Assembly: GCA_026988195.1 (NCBI GenBank)
Contig: JALSLS010000495.1
Span: forward strand, 1-5,502
From: Methylomonas sp.
GTDB taxonomy: Bacteria; Pseudomonadota; Gammaproteobacteria; Methylococcales; Methylomonadaceae
Direction of reading: 5' to 3'
Length of the DNA stretch: 5,502 nucleotides
Of the stretch, positions 1-4,554 are shown piece by piece (position 1 is the stretch's first letter; each line of letters opens with the position of its first letter). Both the position numbers and the translations under genes were made by a program. The notes beneath the pieces were generated by a model that made no database searches, had not been told where the DNA came from, and saw nothing but the letters and a program-made list of their open reading frames with translations.

Positions 1-2
1 TC

Positions 3-383
3 CTAAGTATCGGTACTTATTGCAGTCAGAGCCAATAAGTCTCTTTCTAAAATGTCGCTGTTACCAAGGTTTAGTTCAACTAATCGGCGTAATTGAGAAA
101 TACTATCAATATCTATATGTTCACATTTAAACCCTGCTTCGTCTCCAATAACATGAGAAACGCTGACTTGCATGATAATGCTTATTTCATCTGATAATTG
201 TAGATTAAGTGTGTAAATATCGTCTAAGGGTGCTGTCCACGCTGATTCGAACTTTAGCAGGCAACCTTTTAAAGAAATATCAACCAACTTACAGGGGTAG
301 GAGGATGAGTCGTTACTTAAAGTGACATCAGCCTTATAAAAAATACGATGAAAATGGCGTTTGTCGTTGATTATATTGGTCAT
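3..383 (-). CDS. Single-domain PilZ protein, probable c-di-GMP receptor
   Basis: A complete 126-residue cytosolic protein made almost entirely of one PilZ domain. Both signature c-di-GMP motifs are visible: RxxxR as RHFHR (residues 9-13) and DxSxxG as DISLKG (35-40), with the usual spacing between them. Most of the remainder fits the PilZ beta-barrel. The C-terminal stretch around residues 93-115 (SISQLRRLVELNLGN) is typical of small gammaproteobacterial PilZ proteins and probably forms a helix. No signal peptide or membrane segment is seen. Such proteins bind c-di-GMP and pass the signal to a partner, often in motility or surface behaviour; the partner here is unknown. The ATG lies 6 bp after the stop of the FHA gene and no clear Shine-Dalgarno is seen, so translational coupling is likely. 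The TAG stop falls at positions 3-5, so the gene is complete. The domain call is secure; the pathway is inference. Confidence 0.9.
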   Translation of the reverse strand: MTNIINDKRHFHRIFYKADVTLSNDSSSYPCKLVDISLKGCLLKFESAWTAPLDDIYTLNLQLSDEISIIMQVSVSHVIGDEAGFKCEHIDIDSISQLRRLVELNLGNSDILERDLLALTAISTDT

Positions 384-389
384 GATTGA

Positions 390-1034
390 TTAAGGCTCAT
401 AGAAAAATTGCATCGAAATTTTGTTAATGATAATAATATCATTATTTTTTAATTGAACAGTTTTATTAGCTAAAGCAACTTGGTTAACTAGTATTTCCAT
501 GTTTGCGTCTGATTCTAAAGATGAGATAAAAAAACCATCTTTCCTTTTTGCAATGATAACAACGCCTGTCCCTGCATGGCCAAAACGAGTCATAGCTTTT
601 TTTAGAGGTAAAATACGACCAATATGTTTCCCGTCTAGCACTTGAAGGTTAGCATCTGGAATTTTTACTTGTTGCTCTAATTTAAGGTTAAGTAACTCCA
701 CCTCTTTATTGTTAGAGCCAAAAGGGTTGGTATCGGGTGCAATGGATTCTGTTGTGTTATAAGTGATACTATATTTTCCAATACTAATGACATCATTACT
801 ATTTAAAAAGGCTTCTTTAGTTTCTTCTTTATTGATAACTAAAGGCATTTCGTCAGATAATTGTTTGATAATACAATTGTCTGTATTAATGGTAACAACT
901 GCATAAGCAGGAGGAACTGTTAAATTATCTATAACTAAATCATTAGAGCTATCACGACCAATACGGATGACCCCGCTGTCGTATATATACGATTGAATAG
1001 CTTTATCTTTAAAAAAAATTGTAAATTTTGCCAT
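390..1034 (-). CDS. Protein with two FHA-like domains
   Basis: A 214-residue cytosolic protein with two forkhead-associated-like halves joined by a linker (about 95-128). The first half begins MAKFTIFF and has the FHA opening IRIGRDSSNDLVIDN (23-37). The segment that normally reads SRxHA is VPPAYAVV (40-47), so the conserved Ser and His are absent, and no clear NG follows. The second half (about 129-214) shows GRILPLKKAMTRFGHAGTG (139-157), a VNQ at 183-185 in place of the usual NG, and the closing L-x-NND-x-I-x-I strand pattern (195-204). FHA domains bind phosphothreonine peptides or act as phospho-independent adaptors; the missing residues suggest the first half is not a classical phosphothreonine reader. 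The ATG at 1034 has AGGG four bases upstream (1038-1041). The gene is followed after 6 bp by the PilZ gene, suggesting one operon. No known gene name fits. The family call is good; the function is unknown. Confidence 0.8.
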   Translation of the reverse strand: MAKFTIFFKDKAIQSYIYDSGVIRIGRDSSNDLVIDNLTVPPAYAVVTINTDNCIIKQLSDEMPLVINKEETKEAFLNSNDVISIGKYSITYNTTESIAPDTNPFGSNNKEVELLNLKLEQQVKIPDANLQVLDGKHIGRILPLKKAMTRFGHAGTGVVIIAKRKDGFFISSLESDANMEILVNQVALANKTVQLKNNDIIIINKISMQFFYEP

Positions 1035-1068
1035 TGACCCTGAAAAATGACTTACTTAGTTATTAAAT

Positions 1069-1098
1069 AGTATAGACGCTATATAAAACTTAGTTGAA
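1069..1098 (-). promoter_or_regulatory. Possible sigma-70 promoter for the FHA-PilZ pair
   Basis: In the 74-bp gap after corB, the minus strand carries TATACT (1069-1074, 5 of 6 to the -10 consensus). Eighteen bases upstream is TTCAAC (1093-1098), only 3 of 6 to the -35 consensus. It would start a transcript about 28 bases before the FHA start codon. There is no convincing terminator between corB and the FHA gene, so read-through from corB is also possible. Confidence 0.3.
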
Positions 1099-1108
1099 TA
1101 ATATTAGT

Positions 1109-2377
1109 TTATTTTTTAGGGTAGAACTTTACCAGCTTGATTGTGTTTTCATCCCGTTTGATTATTTCTAAAGCGTAGCCATGAAGTCGGATGCTTACTC
1201 CAGTCTCGGGTATAGTTTCCATGTATTCAATAATAAGGCCGTTAAGAGTCTTTGGACCTTCTGTAGGAAGTGTCCATTGATTAATGCGGTTAAGTTCCCG
1301 CACGGTAACGCTAGCATCAACAATTATACTGCCATCACTCTGTTGTTTTACATCAGGCTCCTCGGCAACCAGTTCACCGACGATGACTTGTAGTAAATCA
1401 TCTAATGTAACCAGACCTTGGACATCACCATATTCATCAACAATCAGCCCTATGCGTAATTTTTCTGCCTTAAAGCTTTGTATTTGTTTGTGTAGAGGAG
1501 TGCTTTCAGGAATAAAGAAAGGTTTTTCCAAATTATCAGTAATGCTTTGTTTATTAAATTCCTGGCTAGTAATTAAAGGGATAAGGTCTCTTAAATGAAG
1601 AAAACCAATGACTCTATCAATACTTTTCTTGTATATAGGAAGTCGAGTATGAGAGCTAGTTTGTATTTGTTGAATGATGGATTCGATAGAGTTTTCAAGG
1701 TCAAGACCCATAATTTCATTTCTTGGGGTCATGATGTCTTCAACAGATGCTGATTCAAGGTCTAAAATACCCAGTAGCATATTTTGGTACCTAGCTGGCA
1801 TCAGGTTTTCAGCATCAGCAACAATACTTTTTAACTCCTCTTTATTGAGTTGGTCTTTTTTGATTTTTGATGCATTAACACCAACGACCCTTAGCAATAA
1901 GTTGGAAATTAAATTAACAAACCATACAAAGGGGTAAAATATTTTTAATAAAGGGGTGTAGATCCAAGCTGCAGGGTAAGCAATGACTTCTGGTTTTAGA
2001 GCTGCTAATGTCTTGGGTGTGACTTCTGAAAAGATAAGAACTGCAAAGGTTAAGGTCGCAGTAGATGCAAGAATAACCTGCTCTGGAGAAAGGTTAACAA
2101 TACCCTCATCTGCTAGTCTAATCCAAATGACTGCGGCTAGGGAAGAGGCACCAATATTGACAAAGTTATTACCTAAGAGTATTAAACCCATTAAGCGATC
2201 AGGTCGCTGTAATAATTGATAAGCCTTAGTGGCTCCTCTGTGTTTTTGTTTAACTAAATGCTGTAAGCGGTAACGGTTTAAGGTCATTAATGCCGTTTCA
2301 GAGCCTGAGAAAAAAGCGGAAAGGATAAGTAGGGCGACAAGAATACCAAGAAGTACGCTAAGGGATAAATCGTTCAA
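1109..2377 (-). CDS. corB: CorB/YfjD-type HlyC/CorC-family membrane protein (DUF21-CBS-CBS)
   Basis: A 422-residue inner-membrane protein of the CNNM/CorB family, linked to Mg2+/Co2+ transport or efflux, with close resemblance along its whole length to E. coli YfjD (about 428 residues). Domain order: DUF21 membrane domain (about 5-170) with hydrophobic segments near 7-23, 62-86, 101-119 and 133-165 and hallmarks SGSETALMTLNRYRL (24-38), GNNFVNIG (69-76) and SEVTPKT (117-123); a CBS pair (about 212-330) with VEDIMTPRNEI and VDEYGDVQGLVTLDDLL; and a C-terminal CorC/HlyC domain (about 345-420). The start is TTG: an in-frame TGA lies 12 bases upstream, and the next Met (31) would delete the first membrane segment and most of the SGSETAL motif. 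A weak GAG lies about 8 bases before the TTG. It is transcribed toward the FHA and PilZ genes but separated by 74 bp. The name corB is by family, not by proven function. Confidence 0.9.
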   Translation of the reverse strand: MNDLSLSVLLGILVALLILSAFFSGSETALMTLNRYRLQHLVKQKHRGATKAYQLLQRPDRLMGLILLGNNFVNIGASSLAAVIWIRLADEGIVNLSPEQVILASTATLTFAVLIFSEVTPKTLAALKPEVIAYPAAWIYTPLLKIFYPFVWFVNLISNLLLRVVGVNASKIKKDQLNKEELKSIVADAENLMPARYQNMLLGILDLESASVEDIMTPRNEIMGLDLENSIESIIQQIQTSSHTRLPIYKKSIDRVIGFLHLRDLIPLITSQEFNKQSITDNLEKPFFIPESTPLHKQIQSFKAEKLRIGLIVDEYGDVQGLVTLDDLLQVIVGELVAEEPDVKQQSDGSIIVDASVTVRELNRINQWTLPTEGPKTLNGLIIEYMETIPETGVSIRLHGYALEIIKRDENTIKLVKFYPKK

Positions 2378-2635
2378 AGAAGTAACTCAATTATAAAAAT
2401 TAAGGGACTAGTTTCTATGTTGAGAGAATTTTGTCAAGTCTTGATTGCTTATAATCATATTGGTTTGACTGTATGTTGTTGAAATAAAAATGAGAAAGTA
2501 TTTGCAAGAGGTTGAAATATTTTGATGTTTTGACAAAAAAAGATTTCGATGTTTTACTTTGTGCGGATAAAGATTTTTTTGAAAAGCTAGCTATACTTGG
2601 TATCACTAGCTAAGTATGTAAAGACTATATTGAGT
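2378..2635. other. AT-rich intergenic stretch without a supported gene
   Basis: No gene is supported between corB and the mobile element. A 63-codon GTG-started frame on the minus strand has low-complexity Ser/Lys/Phe-rich content and no recognisable motif, and looks like chance. Two copies of CTAGCTA occur at 2587-2593 and 2606-2612, 19 bp apart. An imperfect hairpin, ATACTTGG against CTAAGTAT, spans 2593-2617. These could be a protein-binding site but the evidence is thin. Confidence 0.5.
2390..2437 (-). promoter_or_regulatory. Promoter-like elements upstream of corB
   Basis: On the minus strand there is a perfect -35 hexamer TTGACA at 2432-2437, but the best hexamer at 16-bp spacing is only GAAACT (3 of 6). 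A perfect -10 hexamer TATAAT is present at 2390-2395, with no good -35 at 17 bp and a transcript leader of only about 6 bases before the TTG start. The two hexamers are too far apart to be partners. One of them probably contributes to corB transcription, but I cannot say which. Confidence 0.3.
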
Positions 2636-2643
2636 TTTTATTG
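2636..2643. repeat. Left target-site duplication
   Basis: TTTTATTG directly abuts the left terminal repeat of the MITE and is repeated exactly on the right side (2849-2856). Removing the element and one copy rebuilds an uninterrupted AT-rich sequence upstream of fleQ. Confidence 0.85.
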
Positions 2644-2848
2644 GTAACTATTCAGCTTGTGAGTAGACAATGATAATGTAGGAGCGTCCGCCCTCGGCAA
2701 TTGCTCCTGCATTGCTCTACCTACGTGCATCCATGCACTAGTCGGTGCGAAGGTAATTGAAAGTTTTAGAGAACAGAGCATTATTTTTTTTTCGCGCCGA
2801 GGGCGGACGCTCCTATAAAACATTGCACTAAAAATGCTGAATAGTTAC
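2644..2848. mobile_element. 205-bp MITE with IS66-type ends
   Basis: A non-coding element bounded by perfect 13-bp inverted repeats, GTAACTATTCAGC at 2644-2656 and its reverse complement at 2836-2848. The repeats continue imperfectly to about 28 bp, both ends sharing AGT and then CAATG further in. The element is flanked directly by an 8-bp duplication, TTTTATTG, at 2636-2643 and 2849-2856. Ends starting GTAA and 8-bp target duplications are the signature of the IS66 family, so this is most simply a MITE moved in trans by an IS66-type transposase. It contains a second GC-rich inverted repeat and a short palindrome, and no transposase. A 61-codon minus-strand frame through it is a by-product of the repeat. 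The exact, undecayed ends and duplication suggest a fairly recent insertion. Confidence 0.85.
2679..2815. repeat. Nested 20-bp GC-rich inverted repeat inside the MITE
   Basis: The arms at 2679-2698 (TAGGAGCGTCCGCCCTCGGC) and 2796-2815 are perfect reverse complements, enclosing 97 bases. The arms are far richer in GC than the surrounding DNA. The TAGGAGCG start recalls REP-type repeats common in gammaproteobacterial genomes. The loop holds a perfect GTGCAT/ATGCAC palindrome (2725-2738) and two degenerate copies of the arm end (GCTCCTGC near 2703, GCTCTACC near 2714). A nine-T run (2784-2792) precedes the right arm. It could form a long hairpin in DNA or RNA. Confidence 0.8.
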
Positions 2849-2856
2849 TTTTATTG
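2849..2856. repeat. Right target-site duplication
   Basis: TTTTATTG directly follows the right terminal repeat and is identical to positions 2636-2643. Confidence 0.85.
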
Positions 2857-2871
2857 TTTGCTTAATTTGGT

Positions 2872-2898
2872 TTGACAGTTAAATTTATAGCTTATAAG
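2872..2898 (+). promoter_or_regulatory. Probable sigma-70 promoter of fleQ
   Basis: A perfect TTGACA (2872-2877) is followed 15 bases later by TATAAG (2893-2898, 5 of 6). The spacing is shorter than the usual 16-18. A transcript would start near 2905, about 60 bases before the fleQ start codon. No sigma-54 motif is seen here, which fits fleQ being a top-tier gene. The -35 lies only 23 bp from the right end of the MITE. Confidence 0.45.
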
Positions 2899-2921
2899 TG
2901 ACAAATTACATCCGTAACATG

Positions 2922-2939
2922 ACGAAGTCTTTGCTTCGT
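2922..2939 (+). promoter_or_regulatory. Small hairpin in the fleQ leader
   Basis: ACGAAG (2922-2927) and CTTCGT (2934-2939) form a 6-bp stem with a 6-base loop, extended by one T-G pair. It lies between the predicted promoter and the start codon. It is followed by AT-rich DNA without a clean T-run, so it is not an obvious terminator. A weak AGGAAAAGAG ribosome-binding region follows at 2947-2956. Confidence 0.3.
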
Positions 2940-2965
2940 ATAATTTAGGAAAAGAGTGTAAGTAC

Positions 2966-4417
2966 ATGGCTTTACCGCAATTATTATTAATTGACGAAAA
3001 TATCACACGAGTTCACCAGTTTGAGAGCATCTTGTCATTCATGGAGTACCAAGTTTCGGCCGTTAATGCTGATAATTATATTTCTGGGATAAATAAGCTT
3101 GAAAGGCTTCGTGCAATTTTTATAGGGAATGGCTGTGATAAACAAGCGACATTAATAAAAGCAGTGCTTGATTATGCTCCGGGAGTTCCAGTTATCTTAT
3201 TGGTTGATAAAGGTGCTTTAGCGCAAGTACCCTCTGCGATTCAAGCTATGGTGACCAAAACCCATGAATGGCCTTGTCTTTACCCCGTATTAACTGAGAC
3301 TTTAAAAAAACTTCCAGCCCTTGCAAAAGTTACTCAGAAACCAAAAATAAGGGCTGGAAATAAAGGGCTTGCTGGCAGTAGTCAGCGAATAAAAAAAGTG
3401 CGTGAATTAATTGATCAAGTGTCTGGTTCAAATGCAACGGTACTTGTTTTGGGGGAGTCAGGAACAGGTAAAGAAGTGGTTGCTCAAGCCTTACATAAAG
3501 CCTCTGATAGAAAAAACAAACCTTTTGTTCCTATTAATTGTGGTGCAATTCCGGGTGAGTTATTAGAAAGTGAGTTATTTGGTCATGAAAAAGGAGCATT
3601 TACTGGGGCGTTAACTGCAAGACAAGGCCGATTTGAAATGGCCGAGGGAGGGACTCTATTTCTTGATGAAATTGGTGATATGCCAATGCCTATGCAAGTT
3701 AAATTATTAAGGGTTCTGCAAGAACGTACATTTGAACGTGTAGGGAGCAATAAAACTATTGCCTGTGACGTTAGAATTATAGCGGCAACCCATAGAAATC
3801 TTGAAAATGAAATTATAGAGAAACGATTCAGGGAGGATCTATTTTATCGATTAAATGTATTTCCAATTGAATTACCCTCCTTAAAGGAAAGAGCTGAAGA
3901 TATCCCTTTGTTGGTTAATGACCTAGTACATAAGATGGAAAAATCAAAAAATGGCAGTGTACAGTTTACAGCTAATGCCTTGGCACTGATGATGCAACAT
4001 CCATGGCCAGGTAATGTCCGTGAACTGTCTAATTTTATTGAAAGGTTATCAATAACAAACCCTAATACATTAATTGATGCTGAAGACCTCCCGGAAAAAT
4101 TTCAAGGTTATGAAATTCCAGCTGGTTTTGTTGTTGAAAATATTGAAGATGTTGTAGAGGAACCTCTAGCGGTTAAGGCTCAGTTAGATGAAGAAATACA
4201 GCCAGAGCCAGAAAAAATAGCTTTTGAAGCGGTATCTGTTGTTTCTCAACTACCCGAGGCAGGAATGGATTTAAAGGAATATTTAACTGATATGGAAGTG
4301 AATCTTATTCAGCAAGCTTTGTCTGAATGTAATGGCGTTGTAGCACATGCAGCAAAGTTACTTAATATGCGTCGTACAACATTAGTAGAAAAATTACGTA
4401 AATACGAACTTTCATAG
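2966..4417 (+). CDS. fleQ: FleQ, sigma-54-dependent master activator of flagellar genes
   Basis: A complete 483-residue bacterial enhancer-binding protein, close to the roughly 490 residues of Pseudomonas FleQ. The N-terminal receiver-like domain (about 4-115) begins LLLIDEN. It has GNG at 54-56 where a phosphorylatable Asp would normally sit, so it is probably not phosphorylated, as known for FleQ. The AAA+ domain (about 135-375) has Walker A GESGTGKE (163-170), the sigma-54 contact loop GAFTGA (210-215), Walker B LFLDEIGD (231-238), sensor-I AATH (273-276) and FREDLFYRLN (288-297). An acidic linker (about 386-430) leads to a Fis-type helix-turn-helix (455-480, with HAAKLLNMRRTTLVEKLRKY). 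The protein drives polar flagellar genes and, in Pseudomonas, biofilm genes in response to c-di-GMP. Here the c-di-GMP pocket appears altered: K133 for Arg in LFRS, Q174-A175 for RN, and N329 for the Arg of ExxxR. fleS lies downstream with its own promoter signals. Confidence 0.93.
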   Translation: MALPQLLLIDENITRVHQFESILSFMEYQVSAVNADNYISGINKLERLRAIFIGNGCDKQATLIKAVLDYAPGVPVILLVDKGALAQVPSAIQAMVTKTHEWPCLYPVLTETLKKLPALAKVTQKPKIRAGNKGLAGSSQRIKKVRELIDQVSGSNATVLVLGESGTGKEVVAQALHKASDRKNKPFVPINCGAIPGELLESELFGHEKGAFTGALTARQGRFEMAEGGTLFLDEIGDMPMPMQVKLLRVLQERTFERVGSNKTIACDVRIIAATHRNLENEIIEKRFREDLFYRLNVFPIELPSLKERAEDIPLLVNDLVHKMEKSKNGSVQFTANALALMMQHPWPGNVRELSNFIERLSITNPNTLIDAEDLPEKFQGYEIPAGFVVENIEDVVEEPLAVKAQLDEEIQPEPEKIAFEAVSVVSQLPEAGMDLKEYLTDMEVNLIQQALSECNGVVAHAAKLLNMRRTTLVEKLRKYELS

Positions 4418-4446
4418 CTTTGAAGTAATTTAGAGTAAGTGATAAT

Positions 4447-4460
4447 GTCATTATATTGAC
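4447..4460 (+). promoter_or_regulatory. FleQ-binding box upstream of fleS
   Basis: GTCATTATATTGAC matches the Pseudomonas FleQ box (GTCA-N-TAAATTGAC, from memory) at every defined position but one. The outer GTCA and TGAC half-sites are intact with the right 6-base spacing. Its centre lies about 75 bp upstream of the start site predicted from the sigma-54 motif, a normal place for an enhancer. As I recall, FleQ also binds upstream of fleSR in P. aeruginosa. Confidence 0.65.
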
Positions 4461-4502
4461 AGATGAGATTGTAATATACTGAAAATATAGGAATAAATAA
4501 GT

Positions 4503-4518
4503 TGGTCTGATTTTTGCT
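4503..4518 (+). promoter_or_regulatory. Sigma-54 (-24/-12) promoter of fleS
   Basis: TGGTCTGATTTTTGCT carries the invariant GG (4504-4505) and GC (4516-4517) with exactly ten bases between them. It matches TGG, the later G, and TTGCT of the consensus TGGCACG-N4-TTGCW; the CAC part is replaced by TCT. Transcription would start near 4528, about 27 bases before the fleS start. The placement between fleQ and fleS, with a FleQ box upstream, supports the call. Confidence 0.7.
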
Positions 4519-4543
4519 TTTAGTTCGGGTAACTGATAAAAGC
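4516..4543. repeat. Inverted repeat spanning the fleS start region
   Basis: GCTTTTA (4516-4522) and TAAAAGC (4537-4543) are perfect reverse complements. Inside them AGTT and AACT can pair around CGGGT, leaving a small bulge. The left arm overlaps the -12 element, so the full hairpin forms only in transcripts reading through from fleQ, or acts as a DNA site. Confidence 0.4.
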
Positions 4544-4554
4544 AATGATTAGAT

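Noticed and set aside
1181..2219. Plus-strand open frames opposite corB
   Set aside because: They are shadows of the strongly supported minus-strand corB gene.
2415..2606. A 63-codon minus-strand frame upstream of corB
   Set aside because: It has a GTG start, low-complexity Ser/Lys/Phe-rich composition and no motif, in AT-rich intergenic DNA. It looks like a chance open frame.
2725..2738. A CRISPR-like or tRNA-like structure in the intergenic region
   Set aside because: There is a single short palindrome without regularly spaced repeats, and no cloverleaf can be drawn.
2679..2815. The GC-rich inverted repeat as a rho-independent terminator
   Set aside because: The arms are separated by 97 bases and neither is followed by a T-run in the direction of transcription; the T-run lies before the right arm.
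2638..2823. A 61-codon minus-strand frame within the MITE
   Set aside because: It is created by the repeat itself, spanning both GC-rich arms, with no sign of selection as protein.
4456..4480. TTGACA followed by TATACT as a sigma-70 promoter for fleS
   Set aside because: The spacing is only 13 bp, and the TTGACA is better explained as the right half of the FleQ box.
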